From contig CBDUMN010000052.1 in assembly GCA_965368335.1 (NCBI GenBank), forward strand, positions 1 through 23,556: a DNA stretch of 23,556 nucleotides, written 5' to 3'. A model generated the notes under the pieces. That model saw only the letters and a list, made by a program, of their open reading frames with translations, made no database searches and had not been told where the DNA came from. Shown piece by piece: positions 12,979 to 20,869 of the stretch (position 1 is the stretch's first letter; every line of letters starts with the position of its first letter). The DNA comes from CBDUMN01 sp965368335. GTDB taxonomy: Bacteria; Pseudomonadota; Alphaproteobacteria; Rhodospirillales; JAPHRK01. The position numbers and the translations under genes were made by a program.

Positions 12979-13141
12979 GTCAGGACCCCGTCTTGCGTTA
13001 TCTTTAGTAGCTAAGCCCATCGGCCATACACAGGCCAGTCACCTTTCTGTGACCGTTTCGAGAGCGCTACCGCGTTGTTTTAACTTTGTCGAGGGAATAT
13101 TCCCGTATACCTTGTGACAATCCACTCAAAAGGAGAAATCT
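12979..13141 (+). promoter_or_regulatory. leader region with two dyads ahead of the periplasmic protein gene
   Basis: GTCAC (13038-13042) and GTGAC (13049-13053) form a dyad with a 6-base gap. GGGAATATTCCC (13093-13104) is a perfect 12-base palindrome, directly followed by GTATACC, which resembles a -10 box. A regulator binding the second palindrome would overlap the likely promoter spacer. AAGGAG lies 6 bases before the ATG at 13142. No matching -35 could be fixed with confidence. Confidence 0.4.
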
Positions 13142-13888
13142 ATGGGCTGGCGCGCGCGTATCGGTTTTCTCGGGTTGGCCTTAATGGCCACACAGGCATT
13201 GGCCCCCAAGGCTTGGGCGACGGACTTTACCTGGCTCTACCATAACCGGCCGCCTTTCTACGTCGCCACGGCAAGCGGAGCCCCCACAGGCCAATTGATC
13301 GAGAAAGCCGTTCTGTTTTTTAAAAGCGCCGGCGTCACCTACCGCTGGCGTCAGTCCAAACCGAAAAAAATTCTCGACGCCATACGGGAAAACAAAGAGC
13401 CGGTTTGTTCAATCGGCTGGTTCCGCAACCCCGACCGCGAAGCCTATGGACAGTTTTCCATTCCTTTCCATCAAGACAAAGGCTTGGTGGCGATGCACCG
13501 CAAGGGCGATCGGCGGATCAGTCGGCATAAAACCTTCAAGGGTCTTTTAGCCGATGCCTCTCTCACCATGGGCGTCCAGTCCGGCTACTCCTATGGCGGC
13601 TATATCGACGGACTTTTGGCGAGCGAAACGCCGAAAACGGCGATGATCCGCCGTTCGGAATATTTTTCAGCTATGTTGATGCGCGAGAAAATTGATTACG
13701 GCGTCATCAACTATCAGATGGCCGAAACCTTCGCCACAGAGAGCATGGGAAGCCCCGTGGAGCTGGTCATTTCAGAGCTTTCCGACGCGCCACCCGGCAA
13801 CGAACGTCACGTTTTTTGCAGCCGCAAGGTCGATCCATCGGTCATCGCCAAAATCGACGCCGCCATAAGGGACTCTGCGGGAGATTAA
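13142..13888 (+). CDS. periplasmic solute-binding protein-like protein (SBP family 3 type)
   Basis: This secreted protein of 248 residues has a clear Sec signal peptide with likely cleavage after AWA (residues 24-26). The mature part starts TDFTWLYHNRPPFYV and continues with GAPTGQLIEKAVLFF, a layout seen in family 3 amino-acid binding proteins and related orphan periplasmic proteins. The usual Arg/Asp ligand clamp of amino-acid binders could not be verified, so ligand and function are unassigned. Two cysteines in the mature part (in PVCSIGW and HVFCSRK) could form a disulfide. The gene stands alone on the plus strand, with no permease or ATPase nearby. It has a good ribosome binding site (AAGGAG, 6-base spacing) and lies between the MITE-like element and the rpmH promoter. 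Confidence 0.75.
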   Translation: MGWRARIGFLGLALMATQALAPKAWATDFTWLYHNRPPFYVATASGAPTGQLIEKAVLFFKSAGVTYRWRQSKPKKILDAIRENKEPVCSIGWFRNPDREAYGQFSIPFHQDKGLVAMHRKGDRRISRHKTFKGLLADASLTMGVQSGYSYGGYIDGLLASETPKTAMIRRSEYFSAMLMREKIDYGVINYQMAETFATESMGSPVELVISELSDAPPGNERHVFCSRKVDPSVIAKIDAAIRDSAGD

Positions 13889-13940
13889 TCGCCCTTTCAC
13901 GCAAGTGGCGGGGAATCTTACCAAAAACGCCTGAAATGCT

Positions 13941-13969
13941 TTGACTTCACCAGAGCGGTTCCGTATACA
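13941..13969 (+). promoter_or_regulatory. near-consensus sigma70 promoter for rpmH
   Basis: TTGACT (13941-13946) and TATACA (13964-13969) are separated by exactly 17 bases, each matching consensus in 5 of 6 positions. The -10 ends 44 bases before the rpmH GTG. This is the strongest promoter match seen in the window and fits a highly expressed ribosomal protein operon. Confidence 0.75.
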
Positions 13970-14013
13970 CCGGGGCTTACTTTTAGAACGGCCGTTTTGA
14001 CGGAGAAAGACCA

Positions 14014-14148
14014 GTGAAACGCACATATCAACCGAGCAGGCTCGTCCGCAAGCGCCGGCATGGCTTCCGCTCCCGCATGTCTTCTGTTGGTGGCAAACGG
14101 GTTCTGGCCAATCGCCGCAGCAAAGGACGTAAGCGCCTGTCCGCCTAA
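14014..14148 (+). CDS. rpmH: 50S ribosomal protein L34
   Basis: A 44-residue, highly basic protein begins MKRTYQPSRLVRKRRHGF and ends RRSKGRKRLSA, which is the full L34 signature at the normal length. It is a component of the large ribosomal subunit. The start is GTG, with GGAGA 7 bases upstream; no ATG gives the conserved N terminus. A near-consensus promoter precedes it and rnpA follows after 28 bases, the arrangement conserved across bacteria. Confidence 0.97.
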   Translation: MKRTYQPSRLVRKRRHGFRSRMSSVGGKRVLANRRSKGRKRLSA

Positions 14149-14176
14149 AATTTGAGGCTGGAGGGAGCCAGAAGCC

Positions 14177-14560
14177 ATGGCTTCGGCAATCCCGCGCCTC
14201 AAACGGCGCGCCGAGTTTTTGAAAGTTGCCGCGACGGGACGTAAATGGGTCACGCGCGGTTTGATTTTACAAGAACGTCGGCGAAACGACGAAAATCCGC
14301 CCCGCATCGGTTTTACGGTGAGCAAGAAAGTCGGCAATGCCGTCCGGCGCAACAGGGCACGCAGAAGATTGCGGGCCGCCGTTGAGCAGGTGATGCCGAC
14401 AAGGGGCAAGACAGGGCGGGATTACGTCCTTATTGGCCGGTTCGATACTGTCGACCGGCCTTTCGACGCCTTGGTGGACGATCTTGAAACCGCATTCGAG
14501 CGGATCGAGACCGCGCCCAAGGGAAGACCCCGGAAAGGCAAACGCCGAACCGGAAAGTAA
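14177..14560 (+). CDS. rnpA: ribonuclease P protein component
   Basis: This is the basic protein subunit of RNase P, which with the catalytic RNA trims the 5' leader of precursor tRNAs. It has 127 residues. It starts IPRLKRRAEFLKV, has the central FTVSKKVGNAVRRNRARRRLR with the RNR signature at about residues 47-67, and ends in a very basic Lys/Arg tail. A GGAGGGAG ribosome binding site lies 9 bases before the ATG. It is the second gene of the rpmH-rnpA-yidD-yidC group and is probably co-transcribed with rpmH. Confidence 0.95.
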   Translation: MASAIPRLKRRAEFLKVAATGRKWVTRGLILQERRRNDENPPRIGFTVSKKVGNAVRRNRARRRLRAAVEQVMPTRGKTGRDYVLIGRFDTVDRPFDALVDDLETAFERIETAPKGRPRKGKRRTGK

Positions 14561-14604
14561 GTTTGGGGACCAACGGGAAAACCTTTTTAGGAGCGCGACA
14601 AGGA

Positions 14605-14901
14605 ATGACTCCGGCTGCCGCATTGCTTCGCGGACTCGTCCGCGGATATCAGCTCCTGATTTCACCGATTATGCCCGGCTCCTGCCGCTATCAGCCCACC
14701 TGTTCGGGATATGCCCTCGAGGCGCTCGGACGGCACGGCGCGATCAAAGGCGGCTGGCTGGCAATCAGGCGTATCTCCCGGTGTCATCCCTGGGGCGGCT
14801 GGGGTTACGACCCTGTCCCGCCGAAACATCACCATCACGAGTCCTGCGGGCCAGAAAAAAGTCATGGCGGCCCGGACGGCAACGTTCCCGCCGCACGTTA
14901 G
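14605..14901 (+). CDS. yidD: YidD membrane protein insertion efficiency factor
   Basis: This small protein of 98 residues helps YidC-dependent membrane protein insertion. It shows the family core ISPIMPGSCRYQPTCSGYA followed by the conserved IKGGWLAIRRISRCHPW segment and the GYDPVP end. The three Cys (in SCRYQPTCS and RCHPW) are typical. Beyond the core is a His-rich, probably disordered tail (PKHHHHESCG). The frame is open upstream to TTG 14563, but ATG 14605 gives the usual N terminus and has AGGAG 11 bases ahead and AAGGA directly ahead. It sits between rnpA and yidC, with 15 bases to yidC. Confidence 0.93.
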   Translation: MTPAAALLRGLVRGYQLLISPIMPGSCRYQPTCSGYALEALGRHGAIKGGWLAIRRISRCHPWGGWGYDPVPPKHHHHESCGPEKSHGGPDGNVPAAR

Positions 14902-14916
14902 AGGAAACATCGACCG

Positions 14917-16638
14917 ATGAATGAACAGCGCAATCTGATTTTGGCCGTCGTGCTGGCGATCATCATCATTTTCGGCTTCGATTACATCTTCGGATATTTC
15001 AACCCGCCGCCCCCGCCGCAACAGCAGGCCCAAACGACCGTTCCCGGGCAACCCGCCCCACCGAACAGTGTCGTCGCCCCCGGCGCGCCCGCCGCTCCCG
15101 GCGCACCCGCACCGGTGCAACAGGCCCGCAAACGCGAAGACATCTTAAAAGACGTCATACGGGTCAATATCAATGCGCCGCGCTTGCATGGCTCAATTGC
15201 GCTGAAAGGCGCACGGATCGACGATCTGACCCTGGCCAACTACCATGAAGAGCTGGATAAGGGCAGCCCGGAGATTGCGCTGACCTCGCCACTCGGCTCC
15301 GAAAACCCCTATTTCGCCGAATGGGGCTGGACCGCCCAAGGCGTCAAGGTGCCCAACGGTGACACCGTCTGGGGCGCGACCGGCGACGTCCTGTCACCCA
15401 ACTCACCGATCACCCTGGTCTGGGACAATGGCGAAGGCCTAGTGTTCAAACGAACCATCTCGATTGACGAGAACTATATGTTCACCGTCCAGCAGACGGT
15501 GGAAAACAATGGCTCGACACCGGTCACGCTTTATCCCTACGCGCTGATCTCGCGCACCGACACGCCTGAGACGACCGGCTTTATCATTCTTCACGAAGGC
15601 CCCTTCGGCGTCTTCGACGGTACGCTTGAAGAGGTCGACTACGACGATCTGCGCGACGATGGCAACCTCAAGCGCAAAACCACCGGCGGCTGGATCGGCA
15701 TTACCGATAAATACTGGATGACCGCCGTCATCCCCGATCAGAAAGTCGCCGTCAACGCCGACTTCATCCATAGCCGGGACGGCAACAAGGATAAGTATCA
15801 GGTCGACTATGTGGCCGGTGGCGTGACCATCGAGCCGGGCGCATCGGGCACAGCCCAGGGCTACCTGTTCGCCGGGGCCAAGGAAGTGACCCTGATGGAT
15901 CACTACACCGAGACGCTCGGCATCGCCAACTTCGACCTGGCCATCGACTTCGGCTGGCTCTACTTCCTGACCAAGCCGATCTTCTACTGCCTGCTCTACA
16001 TCAACCATTGGGTCGGCAACTTCGGCGTGGCGATTATTCTGCTGACCATCGCCATCAAGCTTTTGATGTTTCCGCTGGCCAACAAATCCTATCGCTCTAT
16101 GGGCCGCATGAAGGCGCTTCAGCCCAAGATGGAGAAGCTGCGCGAACGGTTCGGCGACAATAAGGAACGGCTCAATCAGGAAATGATGGCGATGTACAAG
16201 CGCGAGAAGGTCAACCCGGCCTCGGGCTGTTTGCCGCTGCTTGTCCAGATTCCCGTTTTCTTCGCGCTCTATAAGGTGTTGTTCGTCAACATCGAAATGC
16301 GTCATGCGCCGTTCTTCGGCTGGATTCAGGACTTGTCGGCTCCCGACCCCACGTCGGTCTTCAACCTGTTTGGGCTGATCCCCTGGACGCCGCCCGAATT
16401 GCTGATGATTGGCGTCTGGCCGTTGATCATGGGTGTTTCCATGTGGCTGCAGCAGAAGCTCAATCCGCAGCCCACCGATCCGGTTCAGGCCAAGATTATG
16501 ATGGCCCTGCCCATTGTGTTCACCTTCATGCTCGGCCGTTTCCCGGCCGGTCTGGTGATCTACTGGGCCTGCAACAACGTGCTTTCCATCGCCCAGCAGT
16601 GGGTGATCATGCGCCAGGCCGAAGACAAAAAAGAATAG
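14917..16638 (+). CDS. yidC: YidC/Oxa1 membrane protein insertase
   Basis: This inner-membrane insertase acts alone or with SecYEG. It has 573 residues. The first helix is at about residues 7-28, followed by a Pro/Ala/Gln-rich linker at 29-70 and the large periplasmic beta domain to about 340. The five-helix-type insertase core begins at FGWLYFLTKPIFY (about 346). The core contains SYRSMGRMKALQPKM, the cytoplasmic coiled-coil loop with KVNPASGCLPLLVQIPVFFALY, and the final helices to the C terminus. The groove position that is Arg in E. coli (IVRGIMYPL) is Lys381 here (AIKLLMFPL), which preserves the positive charge. It has a GAGG ribosome binding site at rather long spacing. It is the central gene of the rpmH to engB block. 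Confidence 0.97.
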   Translation: MNEQRNLILAVVLAIIIIFGFDYIFGYFNPPPPPQQQAQTTVPGQPAPPNSVVAPGAPAAPGAPAPVQQARKREDILKDVIRVNINAPRLHGSIALKGARIDDLTLANYHEELDKGSPEIALTSPLGSENPYFAEWGWTAQGVKVPNGDTVWGATGDVLSPNSPITLVWDNGEGLVFKRTISIDENYMFTVQQTVENNGSTPVTLYPYALISRTDTPETTGFIILHEGPFGVFDGTLEEVDYDDLRDDGNLKRKTTGGWIGITDKYWMTAVIPDQKVAVNADFIHSRDGNKDKYQVDYVAGGVTIEPGASGTAQGYLFAGAKEVTLMDHYTETLGIANFDLAIDFGWLYFLTKPIFYCLLYINHWVGNFGVAIILLTIAIKLLMFPLANKSYRSMGRMKALQPKMEKLRERFGDNKERLNQEMMAMYKREKVNPASGCLPLLVQIPVFFALYKVLFVNIEMRHAPFFGWIQDLSAPDPTSVFNLFGLIPWTPPELLMIGVWPLIMGVSMWLQQKLNPQPTDPVQAKIMMALPIVFTFMLGRFPAGLVIYWACNNVLSIAQQWVIMRQAEDKKE

Positions 16639-16659
16639 GGCCGGTCCCATCTTCTAATC

Positions 16660-16685
16660 GCCATTCCCGCTTCGGCGGGAATGGC
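16660..16685. repeat. perfect hairpin with TTCG loop between yidC and engB
   Basis: GCCATTCCCGC (16660-16670), TTCG loop (16671-16674) and GCGGGAATGGC (16675-16685) form a perfect 11-bp stem. No T tract follows. The ATTCCCGC...GCGGGAAT core resembles dispersed palindromic repeats common in Alphaproteobacteria. The stem ends 1 base before the GGTGAG ribosome binding site of engB, so it could influence engB translation or stabilise yidC mRNA (inference). Confidence 0.65.
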
Positions 16686-16696
16686 CGGTGAGCATC

Positions 16697-17341
16697 ATGA
16701 GCGACGACACGTTCAAAGACCAAGATATCGAAGCGGGGCGTCTGCTATTCGCCAAGTCCTGCGATTTCATGCTGGGCGTCGCGCAACTCAAGCAACTGCC
16801 GCCTTCCGACCTGCCCGAAGTCGCCTTCTGCGGACGCTCCAACGTCGGCAAATCGAGCCTGATCAACGCGCTGACCGGGCGCAAAACCCTGGCGCGAACC
16901 TCCAACACGCCGGGGCGCACCCAGCAGATCAACTTCTTCGACCTTGGCGGTGAGCTGATTCTCTCCGACCTGCCGGGCCACGGCTACGCCAAGGCTCCGG
17001 TTCATGTGGTCGAACAATGGCACACCCTGATCAATAGCTATCTGCGCGGTCGCCAGCAACTGCGTCGCGTCTGCTTTCTGATCGACTCACGCCACGGCAT
17101 TAAGGACGTCGACCGCGACGTGATGAAGATGCTCGACAAGGCGGCGGTCAACTATCAGGTGGTGCTAACCAAGATCGATAAGATTTCAGGCAAGGAGCTT
17201 GAAAAGCGCATTGCGGCAACGGTCAAAGAGTTGAAAAAGCGCCCGGCCGCCCACCCCCGCCTCCATGTGACCAGCTCGGAGAAGAAAAAGGGAATCGCCG
17301 AGCTGCGCGCCGAACTCACCATGCTGGCGGAGCTAGGCTAA
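16697..17341 (+). CDS. engB: ribosome biogenesis GTP-binding protein EngB/YihA/YsxC
   Basis: This essential GTPase, needed for large ribosomal subunit assembly, has 214 residues from ATG 16697. G motifs are complete: G1 GRSNVGKS at about residues 46-53, G2 Thr in the SNTPGRTQ switch I, G3 DLPGHGYA, G4 TKID and G5 TSSEKKKG. The PEVAFCGRSNVGKSSLINAL stretch is diagnostic of the family. A GTG at 16688 gives three more residues, but the GGTGAG ribosome binding site fits ATG 16697 better. It follows yidC across a perfect hairpin and precedes argB, an order found in other Alphaproteobacteria. Confidence 0.95.
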   Translation: MSDDTFKDQDIEAGRLLFAKSCDFMLGVAQLKQLPPSDLPEVAFCGRSNVGKSSLINALTGRKTLARTSNTPGRTQQINFFDLGGELILSDLPGHGYAKAPVHVVEQWHTLINSYLRGRQQLRRVCFLIDSRHGIKDVDRDVMKMLDKAAVNYQVVLTKIDKISGKELEKRIAATVKELKKRPAAHPRLHVTSSEKKKGIAELRAELTMLAELG

Positions 17342-17388
17342 AGCGTGTAGATTACAAGGGCTTAGCCCGCTCTTACGGAACCGATACG

Positions 17389-18297
17389 ATGACCGACACC
17401 GCAAAAAAGACCAAAGAAGACTGGTTCGCCCAGGCGAAAACCCTCTCCGAAGCGCTGCCCTATATGAAGCGTTATTCGGGCGCGACCATTGTGGTCAAAT
17501 ACGGCGGTCACGCTATGGGCAGCGCCGAGCTGGCGAAGTTGTTCGCTCGCGACATCGTGTTGTTGAAACAGGTCGGCATGAACCCGGTGGTCGTCCACGG
17601 GGGCGGGCCGCAGATCGCCGCCATGCTGGAACGGCTGAAGATTCAAAGCTCCTTCGTCGATGGCTTGCGGGTCACCGATCAGGCGACGGTGGAAGTGGTC
17701 GAGATGGTGCTGGCCGGAGCGATCAACAAACAGATCGTTTCGGCGATCAACGAGGCGGGCGGTTTCGCCGCCGGTCTGTCGGGCAAGGACGGCCATCTGA
17801 TCATGGCCGAAAAGCTGCACCGCAAGAAAAAGGATCCGGAGAGCAATATTGAGCAACTGCTCGACCTCGGCTTTGTCGGCGAACCGAAGAAGGTCAATCC
17901 GCATGTGCTGGACACCTTCCTCGAAACCGATGTTATTCCTGTGGTCGCACCCATCGGCATGGGCGACCAGGGAGAGACATACAACATCAACGCCGACACG
18001 GCGGCCGGGGCTATCGCCGCGGCGCTTAAAGCCAAACGGCTTCTGATGCTGACCGATGTGGAAGGGGTGCGCGATAAAAACGACACCCTGGTTCCCGAAA
18101 TGACAGCCGAAAAAGCCCGCGACTTCATTGCCGACGGCACCATTCACGGCGGCATGATTCCGAAGATCGAAACCTGCCTCTCCTCGGTCGATGCAGGCGT
18201 CGAAGGGGCGGTGATCATCGACGGGCGGGTTCCCCATGCGGTCCTGCTTGAGATTTTCACCGAACACGGCGCAGGCACCCTGATCACGGGGAAATAA
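17389..18297 (+). CDS. argB: acetylglutamate kinase
   Basis: This enzyme catalyses the second step of arginine biosynthesis, phosphorylating N-acetylglutamate with ATP in the cytoplasm. It has 302 residues. Motifs in order are VVKYGGHAMG (about residues 36-45), VVVHGGGPQI with the Gly-rich substrate loop, GLRVTDQ, AGAINKQIV, the NADTAAGAIA nucleotide segment, and LTDVEGV near the end of the core. An N-terminal extension before the kinase fold (WFAQAKTLSEALPYMKRY) is of the type carried by arginine-sensitive acetylglutamate kinases, so feedback inhibition by arginine is plausible. The ribosome binding site is weak. It lies 47 bases after engB, with a short GGGC-TTA-GCCC dyad between (17358-17368). 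Confidence 0.96.
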   Translation: MTDTAKKTKEDWFAQAKTLSEALPYMKRYSGATIVVKYGGHAMGSAELAKLFARDIVLLKQVGMNPVVVHGGGPQIAAMLERLKIQSSFVDGLRVTDQATVEVVEMVLAGAINKQIVSAINEAGGFAAGLSGKDGHLIMAEKLHRKKKDPESNIEQLLDLGFVGEPKKVNPHVLDTFLETDVIPVVAPIGMGDQGETYNINADTAAGAIAAALKAKRLLMLTDVEGVRDKNDTLVPEMTAEKARDFIADGTIHGGMIPKIETCLSSVDAGVEGAVIIDGRVPHAVLLEIFTEHGAGTLITGK

Positions 18298-18318
18298 TCG
18301 CACGAGGCTTTTGGACCC

Positions 18319-20856
18319 GTGAACCGCCCTCTTTCATTTTTTCAAACTCAGGCCCTGGCCGTTCGGTTCGCCCGGCGCGATTTCCAGGGCCGTTCCGGTG
18401 GTTTCTGGCTTCTGGTCGCCGGGCTGGCTTTCGCCATTACGGCATTCGCTCTGGTCGGCTCCATCGCCGATGCGGTGCTTGACGGGGTGCGAGGCGGCGC
18501 GCGTCAAGCCGTCGGTGGCGACCTGGCCTTGCGACTTTTTCATCGCCCGGCCTCATCCGAAGAAAAAACCCATCTTAAAACTCTCGGCAAAGTCAGCGAG
18601 ATCGCCGAACTGCGGCCTTTGGTCCAGCGCTCTGACGGCAGCCGCCCAACCCTTGTAGAACTGAAAGCCGTCGACCCGACCTACCCGCTTCTCGGAGAGT
18701 TGAGGCTAAATCCCCCAACGTCCAAAGAAACCGCCTTTGACCTAGAGAATGGCTTTTTCGGAGCCGCGGCAGCCCCAGCCTTGCTCAAGGCCTTGGGCTT
18801 GCAGGTGGGCGATATTGCCAGGCTTGGCACTATCGACATCCAAATCCGCACCGTCATCATCAACGAGCCCGACAAATCCCTGGCGGCCTTTTCTCTGGGA
18901 CCGCGCCTGATGATTTCCCGCACCGCGCTCGATCAAAGCGGGCTCTCCGAAGCGGGAGGTCCCAGCTATTATTACAGCCGGGTGCTGCTGGATGCGCCGG
19001 ATAAGGCCGAGGCGGCCATTGCGGAAATCGAGGTGCGCTTTCCCCATGCCGGATGGCGGATCGTCAATGCGGCTGATGGCGTGCCGGGAATTGAGCGCAT
19101 GGCCGAAATCGGCCGCTCGCTCCTTATCCTCATCGGCCTTTCCGTCTTATTGATCAGCGGCATCGGGGTTTCAGGCGGCGTGAGCGCTCATCTAACCCGT
19201 AAAACCAAGACCATCGCCATCTTGAAAAGCAACGGCGCGCCGCGCGGGCTGATTTCCTCGATATATCTCTGGCAGGTGCTCTTCGCCGCCTTGCTTGCAC
19301 TGATCATCGGGCTCACCGCCGGGGCCGCCTTGCAACAGGCCGCCATGGGACTGGCCGCCCCTTATCTGCCCTTCGAGTGGCAGCCTGGCTTGCAACCCCT
19401 GGCCCTGGCCGTCGCGGGCGCTTTCGGTTTGTTGACCGCATTGCTTTTCGCCATCTGGCCGCTCGACCGCGCCTGCTCGACACCGGCCCAAAAGCTTTTC
19501 AAACACCAGATGAAACCCCAGCGCGACCGCCATACCTGGAAGGCGGTCGCCATCATGGTTTTAGCCGCCGGGCTGATTGGCGCTTTGGTTATGACCGCCA
19601 CCGCCATGCCGCTATTCGCGTTGATTTTCGGTGGCGGCGTCGCCTTGGCCGTATTGGCCTTTCTCGGGCTCGGCAAAGGGGTCGGCTGGCTGGCCCACCG
19701 TATTCATTTCAAGAACCGCCCGGTGCTTAGGATCGCTATCGCCAATATCGGGCGGCCCGGGGCGCCGACCGGGTCGATGATCATGGCGCTGGGCCTGACG
19801 CTGACCCTGCTGGTCGCCATCCTCACCCTGGATCGTCATGCCGGGGCCCATCTACGGGAAACTCTCCCGGCGCAAACCCCCGATCTGGTCTTTCTCAATA
19901 TCGCCCCTGAGGAAAGCGACGCCTTTGCCGAAACCATCGCCGTTCTGCCGGGCGTGCAGCGCTTCGAAACCGCTCCCTTTCTTCATGGTCGCCTGACCGC
20001 CGTGAAAGACACGCCGGTGCGCGATTGGGGCGTGCCGAAGGATATTTCCTGGGTGGTGCGCGGCGACCGGGGTCTTTCCTGGCGCGCCCAACCGACCGAT
20101 AAGGGCCAGATCGTTACGGGCGAATGGTGGCCGAAAGACTACCGAGGCCCCTTGCAAGCCTCATTGGACGTCAAGGTGGCGGAACGCTTGCGCGTCACCG
20201 TCGGCGACCGGCTAACGCTCAATATCCTCGGTCACCCAACAAATGTCACCATCGCCAACCTGCGGGCGGTCGACTGGACCCGTCTGGAGCTTGATTTCCC
20301 CATCCTGCTTTCGCCGCCACCAACGCCCATCCCACACAGCCGAGTGGCCGCGCTCTGGGCGACGCCGAACAGCCTTGAGGCTATCGAGAAAACGGCCCAA
20401 ACCGCTTTCCCTTTATCTCCTTTCATTCGGGTGTCCGCGGTTTTAACCAAAATGGAGGGTCTGATCGACGGTCTAACCACGGCCCTGGTCATGGCTTCTA
20501 CAGCCACGGTCAGCGCGGCGTTTTTCGTTCTCGCTGGCTCTCTCTCAGCCGGTTATCGCCGTCGGGTCAAGGAGATGGCGCTCTTAAAAGTCGTCGGAGC
20601 GCGGCCCAAACAGATCGCCCTTTCCTGTATGCTCGAAATGCTGCTGATCGCCCTGGCCGCCGCCATACCCTCCGCCCTGCTCGGAACGGGCGCGGCCTAT
20701 GGGGTGGTCGCCAAGCTGATGCCGGGGGGCTGGACCTTCTTTCCCGAAGTCTCCGTGCTGCTTATTTTGGGAACCGGCGCATCCATGGCGGCTATCGGGT
20801 ATCTGCTGTTGAAACGCCAACTCAACCGGCAAATCGCCAGCCTCCGGCATTTCTAG
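18319..20856 (+). CDS. ybbP: YbbP/FtsX-type ABC transporter permease
   Basis: This large membrane protein of 845 residues resembles E. coli YbbP. A helix near residues 28-50 is followed by a MacB-like periplasmic domain containing LVELKAVDPTYPLLGELRLNPP (about 112-133) and APALLKALGLQVGD. An FtsX domain follows at about 265-385, then two linking helices (about 408-452), a second periplasmic domain and a second FtsX domain at about 725-840. The family works with a YbbA-type ATPase in lipoprotein- or lipid-linked processes of the envelope. No ATPase gene flanks it here: argB is upstream and a convergent DUF2336 gene downstream. The start is GTG 18319 with GGA shortly ahead. Its 3' end is 13 bases from the convergent stop codon. 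Confidence 0.88.
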   Translation: MNRPLSFFQTQALAVRFARRDFQGRSGGFWLLVAGLAFAITAFALVGSIADAVLDGVRGGARQAVGGDLALRLFHRPASSEEKTHLKTLGKVSEIAELRPLVQRSDGSRPTLVELKAVDPTYPLLGELRLNPPTSKETAFDLENGFFGAAAAPALLKALGLQVGDIARLGTIDIQIRTVIINEPDKSLAAFSLGPRLMISRTALDQSGLSEAGGPSYYYSRVLLDAPDKAEAAIAEIEVRFPHAGWRIVNAADGVPGIERMAEIGRSLLILIGLSVLLISGIGVSGGVSAHLTRKTKTIAILKSNGAPRGLISSIYLWQVLFAALLALIIGLTAGAALQQAAMGLAAPYLPFEWQPGLQPLALAVAGAFGLLTALLFAIWPLDRACSTPAQKLFKHQMKPQRDRHTWKAVAIMVLAAGLIGALVMTATAMPLFALIFGGGVALAVLAFLGLGKGVGWLAHRIHFKNRPVLRIAIANIGRPGAPTGSMIMALGLTLTLLVAILTLDRHAGAHLRETLPAQTPDLVFLNIAPEESDAFAETIAVLPGVQRFETAPFLHGRLTAVKDTPVRDWGVPKDISWVVRGDRGLSWRAQPTDKGQIVTGEWWPKDYRGPLQASLDVKVAERLRVTVGDRLTLNILGHPTNVTIANLRAVDWTRLELDFPILLSPPPTPIPHSRVAALWATPNSLEAIEKTAQTAFPLSPFIRVSAVLTKMEGLIDGLTTALVMASTATVSAAFFVLAGSLSAGYRRRVKEMALLKVVGARPKQIALSCMLEMLLIALAAAIPSALLGTGAAYGVVAKLMPGGWTFFPEVSVLLILGTGASMAAIGYLLLKRQLNRQIASLRHF

Positions 20857-20869
20857 CGGTCGCTAAAAC
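20857..20869. other. 13-base convergent junction without visible terminator
   Basis: The ABC permease (plus) and the DUF2336 gene (minus) end only 13 bases apart (CGGTCGCTAAAAC). No hairpin is visible in the gap, so transcripts from the two sides probably overlap, or terminate inside the opposing gene. Confidence 0.6.

Noticed and set aside
13889..14176. Possible replication origin next to rpmH
   Set aside because: rpmH can lie near dnaA/oriC in bacteria, but no DnaA-box cluster or dnaA gene is visible here.
15439..16650. Long minus-strand reading frame (403 codons)
   Set aside because: It is fully antisense to yidC, whose identity is certain; the His/Gln/Asp-rich composition is typical of a shadow frame.
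17362..18303. Minus-strand reading frame of 313 codons
   Set aside because: It mirrors argB almost exactly and has no protein-like features.
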